Positions 1 through 7,613 of a stretch of DNA of 64,000 bases are shown piece by piece. Each line of letters opens with the position of its first letter. Within the stretch, counting starts at the first letter, position 1. The position numbers and the translations under genes were made by a program. The DNA is from Sinorhizobium alkalisoli (lineage in GTDB: Bacteria > Pseudomonadota > Alphaproteobacteria > Rhizobiales > Rhizobiaceae), in contig NZ_CP034909.1 of assembly GCF_008932245.1 (NCBI RefSeq), positions 1,426,001-1,490,000 of the forward strand, written 5' to 3'. The notes beneath the pieces were generated by a model, which was not told the DNA's origin, searched no databases, and was given only the letters and a program-made list of their open reading frames with translations.

Positions 1-145
1 TCCGCGCGTCCGGTCCGTAGCGGCCGGCCGCGATGCGCATGGCAACGTCCCCCGGCAGCACGCGCATCAGGACGAAACACAAGGCTCCCACCACGATCGC
101 AACGACAGCAGCCTGCAGAAGGCGAGCAAAAAAGAACTTCTTCAT
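1..145 (-). CDS. ABC transporter permease, DppB-type (N-terminus only)
   Basis: The ATG at 145-143 opens a reading frame that leaves the window at position 1. The visible 48 residues begin MKKFFFARLLQAAVVAIVV, a short basic start followed by one hydrophobic membrane helix, and continue with VLPGDVAMRIAAG. That helix followed by a PGD motif is typical of the first segment of DppB/OppB permeases of peptide/nickel importers. The start lies 11 bases after the stop of the binding-protein gene, with a GGGAAGG ribosome site, so the two are one operon. The rest of the transporter (second permease and ATPases) should lie outside the window to the left. Confidence 0.75.
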   Translation of the reverse strand, partial: MKKFFFARLLQAAVVAIVVGALCFVLMRVLPGDVAMRIAAGRYGPDAR

Positions 146-156
146 AGCCCTTCCCG

Positions 157-1659
157 TTATTCTGCCCAGCGGATCGACGAGAGGCCGTAGTTCACCTCGA
201 GAGGATCGACCTCAACGCCGGTGATGCGCTTGCTGGAGACGATAGCGAGTTCGGACCAGGTGACGGGTATGCTCGGCAATTCCTGTTGCAGGATTTCGAC
301 CGCGCGGGTCTGGAGCGGAGCGCGGACATTCGCGTCGCTCGTTGCCGCGAGCTTTTCGACGATGTCCTGCATCTCCTTGTTGTCCCAACCCATGGAGCCC
401 CAGTCGCTACCGCCCGCACCATAGTCCTGAAGAAGTGTGCCGACCGGATCAGGCACGATCGAATAGAGCCGCGAGATCAGCCCCATCTCCAGGCTCCCAT
501 CCTTGTGACGGGCCGGGATTTCAGAACTGTTGCCGACGGATACCTTGGCCTCGATGCCGACCTGCCTGAGCTGGGCCTGGAGCGCTGTCGCGATCGGCGG
601 CAGTTCCGGCCAGCTGGAATAGGTGAGCATCGTCACGCTGAAGCGCTTGCCGTCCTTCTCCAGGATGCCGTCGCTCCCCGGCACCCAGCCGGCGGCCGCC
701 AGCAGTTCCTTCGCCTTTTCGACGTTACGCCCGAGCGGCCGAACATCGGGAAGGTTCCAGCCCTTCATGGCCGGTGGGAAAAGCTGGGTTGCGGCCAGGT
801 CGGCATTGCGCAGGATGACCTTTGTGATGCCGATGCGGTCGATGGCGGCGCTGATCGCCCGTCGCTCTTCGATCTGGTCGAAAAACGGCGATGCAGCGTT
901 GACCTTGAGAATACGTGTGCGGGGGATGGTCGCGATCCGGACGTCCAGATTCGGATTGGCCTTCAGCCGATCGACCGAAACCGGCAGCATAGAAAAGACG
1001 AGGTCGGCTTCGCCGCTTTCGGCCATGAGAGCGCGGGTTTCCCCCTGCCCCACGGCAAGGTAGCTTACTTGCTCGATGCCGGGTTTTCCGCCCCACCAGT
1101 TGCCCGATCCTTCCAATTCGAGCCGTGCCGGCGGCGTCAGGCGTTTGATCTTGTAGGGTCCGGAACCAACGATCTGCGTGATTTTGCCCGCGCCGTCGAA
1201 CGAGGACGGAGCAAGGATGATGGCGCTGAAATGCACGAGATAAGCCGGCAAGGCGGAAAAGGGCTTGGTCAGCCGTATCCGGACGTCGCTGCCGTCGCTC
1301 GCAATCTCGGCTATCGGTGCCTGAGATAGAACGCCGACACCCGCGAGCGCTCGATTTAGGCTGGCGGCGGCCGTCTCGGCGGTGACCGGGGTTCCATCAT
1401 GGAAAACCGCATTGGCCCGGAGCGTAAAGGTCCACGCGAGGCCGTCGTCCGAAACCGACCAGTTTTCCGCAAGACCTGGAACGAGGCCCCCCACCTTGTC
1501 GGTCGTCACCAGCGTTTCGGCGACCTGAAGCCTGCTGAAGACATAGCCCGTCTGCGCCGGCTCGATACCGCTGATTTCCCATGGCCCCGCCACCTTCAGC
1601 ACTACTGCATAAGCGGAGCTGACGGATAGGGACGCACCGAGGGCAAGCGTTTTACGCAT
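157..1659 (-). CDS. ABC transporter substrate-binding protein, family 5 (peptide/nickel/opine type)
   Basis: A 500-residue extracytoplasmic solute-binding protein of the SBP_bac_5 (DppA/OppA/NikA) family. An N-terminal export signal (MRKTLALGASLSVSSAYA) is followed by family landmarks such as GLAENWSVSDDGLAWTFTLR near residue 60 and VGSGPYKI in the middle. The reading frame is open further upstream to 1830, but the ATG at 1659 is preferred because GGAG precedes it and the signal peptide begins there. It should deliver a peptide, opine or metal chelate to the permease encoded next to it. Two Zur-like operators lie about 240 to 290 bases upstream, which raises the possibility of a zinc or zincophore importer; that is inference, since the family binds many ligands. 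Confidence 0.85.
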   Translation of the reverse strand: MRKTLALGASLSVSSAYAVVLKVAGPWEISGIEPAQTGYVFSRLQVAETLVTTDKVGGLVPGLAENWSVSDDGLAWTFTLRANAVFHDGTPVTAETAAASLNRALAGVGVLSQAPIAEIASDGSDVRIRLTKPFSALPAYLVHFSAIILAPSSFDGAGKITQIVGSGPYKIKRLTPPARLELEGSGNWWGGKPGIEQVSYLAVGQGETRALMAESGEADLVFSMLPVSVDRLKANPNLDVRIATIPRTRILKVNAASPFFDQIEERRAISAAIDRIGITKVILRNADLAATQLFPPAMKGWNLPDVRPLGRNVEKAKELLAAAGWVPGSDGILEKDGKRFSVTMLTYSSWPELPPIATALQAQLRQVGIEAKVSVGNSSEIPARHKDGSLEMGLISRLYSIVPDPVGTLLQDYGAGGSDWGSMGWDNKEMQDIVEKLAATSDANVRAPLQTRAVEILQQELPSIPVTWSELAIVSSKRITGVEVDPLEVNYGLSSIRWAE

Positions 1660-1897
1660 CGTATTCTCCGGTGATTCAAAGTGATGTCGAATTGCCAATC
1701 TCGTGCAATCGCCCGTCAGGCGCATGCGTCTGAGCATCGGGAAGACGCCGACCAAGCCCAGCGGCACGAGGTCGATGACGCTCGCCGGAAAGGTGCGAGC
1801 GAGGACTTGCTGCATGGCCTTGATAGCCAAGCGTCAGATTTGCGCATTCCGGGCAGGTGTCGCTCATCGCGTCCTCGGGGAATGACGGTTCCTGCAT

Positions 1898-1914
1898 ATG
1901 TAACGTTATTACGT
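1898..1914. promoter_or_regulatory. Second, imperfect Zur-like operator
   Basis: ATGTAA-cgtta-TTACGT has the same 6-5-6 geometry as the neighbouring perfect site and one arm mismatch. Its centre is 29 bases from the centre of the other box. The 314 bases from 1660 to 1973, between the binding-protein start and the COG0523 remnant, hold these two sites and no convincing gene. Confidence 0.4.
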
Positions 1915-1926
1915 TCGTCAAACGAA

Positions 1927-1943
1927 ATGTTACGAAATAACAT
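1927..1943. promoter_or_regulatory. Zur-like zinc-response operator
   Basis: The 17-base palindrome ATGTTA-cgaaa-TAACAT has perfect 6-base arms and is flanked on the left by GAA. As I recall them, rhizobial Zur boxes have the same ATGTTA...TAACAT arms around a 5-base AT-rich centre; here the centre is CGAAA. It lies 31 bases before a COG0523 GTPase remnant, a family commonly repressed by Zur, which supports the assignment. Also within it is TTACGAAATAA, so another regulator cannot be excluded. Confidence 0.5.
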
Positions 1944-1973
1944 ACCGAATGGAGCGGCAAGCGAGCCCGCAGC

Positions 1974-2438
1974 TTGAGCGGTTACCTGCATCAGACCCGT
2001 CAATCCAAAAGATCGAACACGTTCAGGAAGACTGAGCCCTCGCCGGTCGCCGTGCTTGCGGGATATCTCGGTGCGGCGGGCAAAATCACGCTATTGAACC
2101 GTATTTTCACAGAGCCGCATGGCAAGAGGCTTGCGGTCCTCGTCAATGAATTCGGCGAGGTCGGCCGCTACAACGACGTCATCGTCGGGTCCGACGAGGA
2201 CGTGATGCCGCTTGGCTCCGGTCGCAGAATGGATTGGTTTGATTTCATCGGTACTTACGGTCGTTCTTATCGTCACAATCGCATAACCCAATCTACAACC
2301 GGAGGCTTACGCATCTCCCGGCATTTTTCCCTTTGCCGTGGAGGGCGCGGTGACGCGGCGTCGCGGAATGAGACTACGTCGTGCCGCCTCGATGGGGCCC
2401 GCCATAGGGCGGCGCCGCGATGGTTGCCCAATTGGTAA
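1974..2438 (+). pseudogene. Decayed COG0523 (CobW/ZigA-type) metal GTPase
   Basis: Residues 24-85 of this frame clearly match the start of COG0523 GTPases: PVAVLAGYLGAAGKITLLNR, then GKRLAVLVNEFGEVG and NDVIVGSDEDV. The family's Walker A is GYLGAGKTTLLN; here an extra Ala is inserted and the first Thr is Ile, so nucleotide binding should be lost. The next family motif, a GC(V/I)CC metal-binding loop, is replaced by GSGRRMDWF. The frame then loses similarity apart from a possible shifted STTGGL near 2290-2310, and the 300 or so C-terminal residues are absent. Similarity ends near 2340; the rest of the frame looks random. It is probably the remnant of a zinc-responsive metal chaperone gene that shared its regulator with the divergent ABC importer. 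Confidence 0.75.
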
Positions 2439-2516
2439 GGTGTGCGACCGCGCCTGCTGCCTTCGTGCGACGTGCTCGTCGTCCGAAAACCGCTGCACGC
2501 TTGTCGGTGGCATGCA

Positions 2517-3269
2517 TCAATGCGCCGTATAAGCTCCGTCGACGAGATGATAGCTCCCCGTGATGAAGGAGGCCTCGTCGGAAAGGAGGAAGCAGACGAG
2601 GGCGGCCACCTCCTCCGGCGTTCCGCGCCGTCCCATGGGCTGAAGGGCCTCCATGCGACGCGTCTTTGCGAGTTCCGCATATTCCGACAGAAGCGGGGTC
2701 TCGATCCAGCCGGGACCGACGGCATTGATGCGGATGCCCAGTCGAGCATATTCGATTGCAGCCGCCTTGGTCAGGCCGACGACACCGTGCTTGGCTGCGG
2801 TGTAGGCCGAAGCAGTCGGCAAAGCGACCGATCCGAGAATCGAAGTTATGTTGACGATGGCGCCTTCCCGTTGAGTCAGCATGGCCGCGATCTCGTGCTT
2901 CATGCAGTAGAAGGTGCCGTGCAGGTTCACGTTCATCACCCGGTGCCATTCGTCGAGCGGATAATTCGCCGTCGGCCAGCGCTGAGCTTCGGTGCCCGCA
3001 TTGTTGACCGCCAGGTGCAGGCCGCCGAGCGACGACGCGAATTCGATCAGCCGCTCGACCGCATCTGCGTCGGTGATATCGACGGCGAAGTCGCGCGCCC
3101 TGCCACCGCCGGAGTTGATCTCGGCCGCCACGCTCTGGGCGGCATCGGCATTGATATCGGCGATGATGACCTCGGCCCCCTCGCCTGCGAGCTGCCGCGA
3201 AACGGCGGCACCTATTCCGGAGCCCGCGCCGGTCACGAGTGCCACTTTCCCCCCGAAGCGTTGTTTCAT
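2517..3269 (-). CDS. SDR family oxidoreductase
   Basis: A 250-residue classical short-chain dehydrogenase/reductase, normal length for the family. The NAD(P)-binding motif TGAGSGIG is at residues 14-21, NNAG at 89-92, and the catalytic Ser143-Tyr156-Lys160 set is intact (YTAAK). Asp at the end of beta-2 (IADIN) suggests NAD(H) preference. The ATG at 3269 is chosen because GGAGG stands seven bases before it. The substrate cannot be read from the sequence; the family includes 3-oxoacyl-ACP reductases and sugar or polyol dehydrogenases. The gene stands alone, converging on the COG0523 remnant. Confidence 0.88.
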   Translation of the reverse strand: MKQRFGGKVALVTGAGSGIGAAVSRQLAGEGAEVIIADINADAAQSVAAEINSGGGRARDFAVDITDADAVERLIEFASSLGGLHLAVNNAGTEAQRWPTANYPLDEWHRVMNVNLHGTFYCMKHEIAAMLTQREGAIVNITSILGSVALPTASAYTAAKHGVVGLTKAAAIEYARLGIRINAVGPGWIETPLLSEYAELAKTRRMEALQPMGRRGTPEEVAALVCFLLSDEASFITGSYHLVDGAYTAH

Positions 3270-3612
3270 CGTGCCTCCATCATCTTCTCTTCGCTGCTGC
3301 AAGTCTCCTCAAGCCGACTTCGGCTGCGGAGCCAGGGCCTGGCCCGGTAGTCGACCAGACATGAACAGTCTGCGCAATGCGTTTCGTCGGGCGTCGGCGA
3401 CGTTGTTCGCCCGACTGAGGCGAATCTGCCTGATCGCCTTTGTTCGAAAGCTGCGACAAAGGTTTAAGATCACTATGGAATACAGCCTTTGCCTATTTTT
3501 GATCGGCGGGTCCAGCCGGTTTTCGTCCCGTGCTGGATGCAAGGCTTGGCTGACACCCGCGACGGTGTTAAACACGGATGGTAACCGAGTCTCAACTGCT
3601 CAGCAGGTGAAA
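3270..3612. other. Intergenic region, divergent promoters expected
   Basis: These 343 bases separate the divergent SDR and L,D-transpeptidase genes. I see no credible coding frame, repeat or strong hairpin; promoters for both genes must lie here. Confidence 0.5.
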
Positions 3613-4197
3613 ATGGGGAAAAACCACGTTACACGCCGGATGCTCGTGCTGGGTGCTCTTGGTATGTTGGTGTCGGGCTGCAGCTTGACCGAGCGTCCGA
3701 GGGCGAGCGCCATTGCTGCCCGGCCGCGTCTCGATCCACGCTACCGTCGGCAAGAGGTGGCTTACCCGGGGCCTGAGGGGCCGGGAACGATCGTCGTCGA
3801 TACCGTGCAGCGTTACCTCTACTACGTTGAGGGCGGGGGATCGGCTATTCGCTACGGCATCGGCGTCGGCGAAGAAGGCCGGACGATCAAGGGCCGGGCG
3901 AGAATCGGCCGAAAGGCGGAGTGGCCCTCCTGGACCCCAACCGAAAATATGATGCGCCGGAAGCCCCACCTTAGGCAATATGCCAGCGGTGTCTCGGGCG
4001 GGCTCCACAATCCTCTCGGAGCGGCTGCGCTCTACCTCTATCGAGGTGGGCAGGACACCATGTTCCGCCTGCATGGTACCAACGAACCATGGACTATCGG
4101 CCAAGCCGTATCGAGCGGCTGCATCCGTTTGACGAACGAAGATATCGTCGATCTGTACAGCCGCGCCCCGGTGGGCACGCCAGTCATGATCGTCTGA
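3613..4197 (+). CDS. L,D-transpeptidase (ErfK/YbiS family), lipoprotein
   Basis: A 194-residue YkuD-domain protein that forms 3-3 peptidoglycan cross-links or attaches proteins to peptidoglycan in the periplasm. It has a basic start (MGKNHVTRRM), a hydrophobic segment and the lipobox LVSGC with Cys23 as the lipidation site. The catalytic motif is intact: His154 in RLHGTNEPWTIG and Cys170 in SSGCIRLTNEDIVDLY. The start at 3613 is preferred over the long upstream extension of the frame because the signal sequence begins here and AGGTGA precedes it. Rhizobia carry many paralogues of this family, so the exact role is not defined. Confidence 0.92.
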   Translation: MGKNHVTRRMLVLGALGMLVSGCSLTERPRASAIAARPRLDPRYRRQEVAYPGPEGPGTIVVDTVQRYLYYVEGGGSAIRYGIGVGEEGRTIKGRARIGRKAEWPSWTPTENMMRRKPHLRQYASGVSGGLHNPLGAAALYLYRGGQDTMFRLHGTNEPWTIGQAVSSGCIRLTNEDIVDLYSRAPVGTPVMIV

Positions 4198-4386
4198 TGG
4201 TGTTTTTGCGCATATTTGGTATAAATAGCGTGAGCCATGTGTGTGAGGTCCCTTTGAACAGTTCCAAACCGACAAAGCTGATGCCAACTGTGTCTTTCAT
4301 GCACTAGGCCACGGCGGGAATCGCCACTATTACTTGGAGTGTTGCCTTCGATAAACCATTCCCACTATTGAGGAAAGGACTACTTG

Positions 4387-4527
4387 ATGAGCAGAATTCT
4401 GGTGTTGACGATTACGTTGCTTTCTGTCGTTGGCCTGAGCGCCTGCGGCACGATCGGCAAAGGTAAAGGCAAGGCCCCGCCGCCGGTGGCGGCTGCGCCC
4501 GTCGAGCCCGCACCGATTTACAAGTAA
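4387..4527 (+). CDS. Small proline-rich lipoprotein
   Basis: A 46-residue protein with a hydrophobic signal (MSRILVLTITLLSVVGLSAC), a lipobox LSAC at residue 20, then a lysine/glycine patch (GKGKGK) and a Pro/Ala-rich tail ending in APIYK. This is the layout of the tiny lipoproteins common in rhizobia. AGGAAAGGA lies about 11 bases upstream, and a strong terminator begins 12 bases after the stop, which both support a real gene. Function unknown. Confidence 0.7.
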   Translation: MSRILVLTITLLSVVGLSACGTIGKGKGKAPPPVAAAPVEPAPIYK

Positions 4528-4538
4528 TTGCTGAAATT

Positions 4539-4583
4539 GTGCTGCGGGGGGAAGCTGAAGAGCCCCTCCCCGCAGCACTCTTC
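4539..4583 (+). terminator. Rho-independent terminator
   Basis: GTGCTGCGGGG (4539-4549) pairs with CCCCGCAGCAC (4568-4578), an 11-base stem, followed by TCTTCT. It ends the small lipoprotein transcript. Confidence 0.75.
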
Positions 4584-4682
4584 TAAGGCTGGATCGGTGC
4601 GGCTGACAGTCAAAGACATTTACGATGACGGGTCGGCCCGCATGCTGGCCCGAGTAGACCGGGGACAAAGCGTAGAGACGTG

Positions 4683-5273
4683 ATGATACGTGTAGGAACC
4701 CGTACATTGGCACTTGTCCTGCTTGCACTCGCTGCAACGGCTTGCCAGACGCAGGATGAGAAACCTCAACCGCGCTACGTATCGAGCAGCCCAAATATCG
4801 ACGGCCCCGCCAAGCTGGCGTCGGAAGCGAGAGAGCAGGGATATTTCATTGAATTCCGCTCGCGCTATGCACTGAGTTATGGGCACTCCTACGTCATCTT
4901 TGGTCGCGTCGACAAGAATGGATCCATGATCAATCCTGAGGTCGCAGGTCTCGCTCCCGCGACGAATGATACGGCGCCCTATGTCATGGGCCATTTTCTG
5001 CCCGTGCCGGCGGAGACCGGGTGGAGCGATGGTGATCTCGAAGAAGAATACAGATCGGCAAGCTGGCGCATCATGCTGACCGAGGCAGAATACAACAAGG
5101 TCGTCGCCGACATTCGCAAGCTGAAGGCCAAGGCTCGTTTCTGGCATGCTTCGCTCTACAACTGCAACGCGTTTGTTGCGGAAATTGCTCGCTCCATGGG
5201 CTATAAGACGCCAAACATCTGGCTCAGACCGCAAGAATTCATTACAAAGCTGCGCCAGATGAATGGCGGCTGA
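4683..5273 (+). CDS. Conserved lipoprotein, possible permuted NlpC/P60-like fold
   Basis: A 196-residue predicted lipoprotein: hydrophobic signal followed by the lipobox ATAC, with the Cys near residue 19. The mature part contains YGHSYVIFGR around residue 62 and LYNCNAFVAEIARSMG around residue 160. A His-containing strand placed before an NC-N helix is the order seen in circularly permuted papain-like (NlpC/P60, DUF4105-like) domains, so a peptidase or amidase fold is possible; this is inference from motif order alone. The ATG at 4683 is used rather than the overlapping GTG at 4680. It is followed 69 bases later by the methyltransferase-like operon. Confidence 0.75.
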   Translation: MIRVGTRTLALVLLALAATACQTQDEKPQPRYVSSSPNIDGPAKLASEAREQGYFIEFRSRYALSYGHSYVIFGRVDKNGSMINPEVAGLAPATNDTAPYVMGHFLPVPAETGWSDGDLEEEYRSASWRIMLTEAEYNKVVADIRKLKAKARFWHASLYNCNAFVAEIARSMGYKTPNIWLRPQEFITKLRQMNGG

Positions 5274-5342
5274 CGCGATCTGGTTGCGTTATTCCCGCTT
5301 CGCTGGTGGTCGAATCGCGGAAAGCCTTTGCGGGGAGTGAGA

Positions 5343-5930
5343 ATGTCGATAGCTGCCGTCGGAAAGACGTTATGGGTGCTGGGCATCATAGCCTGGTACT
5401 TGATTCGCAGGCCCCATGAGCGCCGCGCCAAGCGTGTGCAGGTCGTCAGCCACCGCCGCTCTCCTTCGGAAAGAATCGGACTTGCTGCGGCCCTGCTCGG
5501 CTTGGCAATCGTCCCGGGATTTTACGTCGCGACCGGCATTCCCGATTCGGCCGACCATGCCGCCGGTCCCTGGGCCGTGGCGATTGGTACAGTCGCGTTC
5601 CTCGCCGCCATGTGGGTGTTTCGCAGAACGCATAAGGCTCTCGGCCGCAACTGGTCCATTACGCTTGAAATCCGGGACCGGCATGAACTTATAAGCAGCG
5701 GTCCGTATGCCTTCGTCCGTCATCCGATGTACACCTCATTTCTGCTGATGGCCATCGGCCAGGCCTTCCTGCTGCCGAACTGGGTCGCCGGTCTCGCCGG
5801 CCTGGCGGGCTTCGCCGTTCTGTTCTTCCTGAGGGTGGATGAAGAGGAGCGGATGATGCTCGAAACCTTCGGTCCGCAATACCGCGCTTATATGGAAAAG
5901 ACCAAGCGGATCATCCCATACATATATTAG
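5343..5930 (+). CDS. Isoprenylcysteine carboxyl methyltransferase-like membrane protein
   Basis: A 195-residue integral membrane protein with about five hydrophobic helices. The C-terminal half has the ICMT/PEMT signature: GPYAFVRHPMYTSFLL (the RHPxY motif that binds S-adenosylmethionine) and EEERMMLETFGPQYRAYM. Bacterial members methylate lipids, small acids or unknown membrane substrates, since bacteria do not prenylate proteins. The ATG at 5343 follows GGGGAG by five bases. It is the first gene of a compact operon: the acyltransferase-like gene begins 9 bases after its stop. Confidence 0.88.
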   Translation: MSIAAVGKTLWVLGIIAWYLIRRPHERRAKRVQVVSHRRSPSERIGLAAALLGLAIVPGFYVATGIPDSADHAAGPWAVAIGTVAFLAAMWVFRRTHKALGRNWSITLEIRDRHELISSGPYAFVRHPMYTSFLLMAIGQAFLLPNWVAGLAGLAGFAVLFFLRVDEEERMMLETFGPQYRAYMEKTKRIIPYIY

Positions 5931-5939
5931 AGGTGTACG

Positions 5940-6722
5940 ATGCGAGGCCGCGCTCTCAAGCTCTCGGGGCCACGCCGCCTCGTAGGCGACCTGATGAGAT
6001 TTTCGATCGGGGTTCCCCGGGTCAGCGTCCAGAGGCAGATGAATCTCGCGGCCCTTCAGCAAGCGAGGAACTTGGCCGCGAACAGACCCTCATGGATGGC
6101 GCTGTTTCTGAAGGGCTATGCGCTGCTTGCCATGGAGACGCCGGAATTGCGGCGTGCCTATGTGAAGCTGCCCAGGCCGCAGCTCTATGAATATCCGGGA
6201 AACATTGCCTCCGTTGCGCATGAGCGTGAATACGAAGGCGAACGTGTCGTACTCTTGAGCCTCATCAAAAATCCCGAGCGCCGGACGATCGTGGAGCTTG
6301 GCGCATCCCTGGCGGATGCGCGCACCCGTCCCGTTCTCGAAATCAAGGAGTTCCGGCGCGCCTTGAAAATTGCCCGCGCGCCCGCGCCGATCCGATGGCT
6401 GCTCATGTGGCTGGGCCTCAATATCGGACGCCAGCGGGCGCGCCATTTCGGCACGTTTCAGTTGTCCGTCTATTCCGGGCTCGGCGCCGAATCGCTCAAC
6501 CCTCTGACGCCGCTGACGACGCTATTCAACTACGGCCCGATTAGCGATGAGGGCCTGGTGACCGTGCGGATACACTACGATCACAGGGTCATGGATGGCG
6601 CCAATGTCGCGCGGGCGCTGGAGCGGTTCGAGAAAATCCTGAACGGCGAAGTCGCGGCCGAATTGGCCAGCCTCGCCGAAAGTGAGACCGTGGACAGGGA
6701 GATGCGGGGCGCTGCGCGATGA
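5940..6722 (+). CDS. 2-oxoacid dehydrogenase E2-type acyltransferase domain protein (no lipoyl domain)
   Basis: A 260-residue protein whose C-terminal half resembles the catalytic domain of dihydrolipoamide acyltransferases. The catalytic HxxxDG motif is intact: YDHRVMDGA with His215 and Asp219. Canonical E2 proteins carry one to three N-terminal lipoyl domains and an E3-binding domain; all are missing. Residues 20-75 (FSIGVPRVSVQRQMNLAAL and following) match the start of the catalytic domain. It may transfer acyl groups from CoA to something other than lipoamide. It sits 9 bases after the methyltransferase-like gene and its stop overlaps the next start as ATGA, which implies coupled translation. 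Confidence 0.82.
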   Translation: MRGRALKLSGPRRLVGDLMRFSIGVPRVSVQRQMNLAALQQARNLAANRPSWMALFLKGYALLAMETPELRRAYVKLPRPQLYEYPGNIASVAHEREYEGERVVLLSLIKNPERRTIVELGASLADARTRPVLEIKEFRRALKIARAPAPIRWLLMWLGLNIGRQRARHFGTFQLSVYSGLGAESLNPLTPLTTLFNYGPISDEGLVTVRIHYDHRVMDGANVARALERFEKILNGEVAAELASLAESETVDREMRGAAR

Positions 6723-7588
6723 ATGAAGATCGAATGCCGCGGCCTGCCGTCGTCGTGGTGGGCGCTTCACGCGGCATCGGAAAGGCGATCGCGCAGGTGG
6801 CCGCGCGCGACGGCGATACAGTCGTTCTGGTGGCGCGATCCGAGGCGGACCTCGAGGCCGTCGCTGCCGATCTCCGCAAGGCGGATGAGGAAGCCTTCGT
6901 TCTTGCCCTGGATCTCATGGCGGCGAATGCCGACCGCCGCCTTGAGGCATTCCTGTCCGAAAACGGCTTGTACTGCGACGTCCTTGTCAACAGCGCCGGT
7001 TACGGCCTGCGCGGCAGTGCGGCAGTCCTGCCGGTCGAAGATCAACTTGGCATCGTCGATCTCAACATTCGCGCCGTTGCGGCGCTCACGCTTCGCTTCC
7101 TGCCGGGCATGGTGGCGCGCGGCCGCGGTGGCGTCATCAATCTCGGATCGGTCGCGAGCTTCACCCCAGGACCGTTCATGGCCCTCTATTACGCTAGCAA
7201 GGGTTTCGTTCGCTCCTTTTCGGAGGCGCTTTACGAGGAGCTTCACCGCACCGGCGTCACGGTCACCTGCGTGGCGCCGGGGCCGGTGGCCACCGAGTTC
7301 CTGCAGCGATCCGGCGCCAACAGGGCGGCTCTCTTCAAGGTTCTGCCCAAGCTCGATTCGGACTACGTCGCCGAATGCGCGTGGCGTGGCTTCAAAGCGG
7401 GTCGCCGCCTCGTCGTCCCTGGCCTCGCGTCCAAGCTCGCCGTCCTCATTGCCGCAGTACTTCCATCGGCGTTTATGCTGCCGCTCGTCGGCCGCCTGCA
7501 GCGCCGCAGCAAGGATCCCTGCCCCTGCGGTTCCGGCAAGGCCTACAAGATCTGCTGCGGTGCCACGCGCCGGCGCAGCGCCCGGTGA
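6719..7588 (+). CDS. SDR oxidoreductase with C-terminal SEC-C zinc motif
   Basis: A 289-residue protein. Residues 8-200 are a classical SDR: GASRGIG at 15-21, NSAG at 91-94, catalytic Ser144, Tyr158 and Lys161 (YASK), then PGPVATEF. A hydrophobic segment (about 236-256, LASKLAVLIAAVLPSAFML) could be a membrane anchor or hydrophobic arm. The last 25 residues are a SEC-C motif, DPCPCGSGKAYKICCG, with Cys268, Cys270, Cys279 and Cys280 in the zinc-binding spacing known from SecA tails. The gene overlaps the acyltransferase-like gene by four bases (ATGA). Substrate unknown; the neighbours suggest lipid or acyl chemistry. Confidence 0.88.
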   Translation: MNEDRMPRPAVVVVGASRGIGKAIAQVAARDGDTVVLVARSEADLEAVAADLRKADEEAFVLALDLMAANADRRLEAFLSENGLYCDVLVNSAGYGLRGSAAVLPVEDQLGIVDLNIRAVAALTLRFLPGMVARGRGGVINLGSVASFTPGPFMALYYASKGFVRSFSEALYEELHRTGVTVTCVAPGPVATEFLQRSGANRAALFKVLPKLDSDYVAECAWRGFKAGRRLVVPGLASKLAVLIAAVLPSAFMLPLVGRLQRRSKDPCPCGSGKAYKICCGATRRRSAR

Positions 7589-7613
7589 CCATCACGCCCG
7601 ATTGGAAACTCGT

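Noticed and set aside
1676..1960. Minus-strand frame containing CPECAN near the ABC gene start
   Set aside because: Considered as a small zinc-ribbon protein upstream of the importer, but the rest of the frame is random, there is no ribosome site, and the frame overlaps the Zur-like operators.
2992..3612. Long N-terminal extension of the L,D-transpeptidase frame
   Set aside because: The frame is open across the opposite SDR gene, but the signal peptide and ribosome site place the start at 3613.
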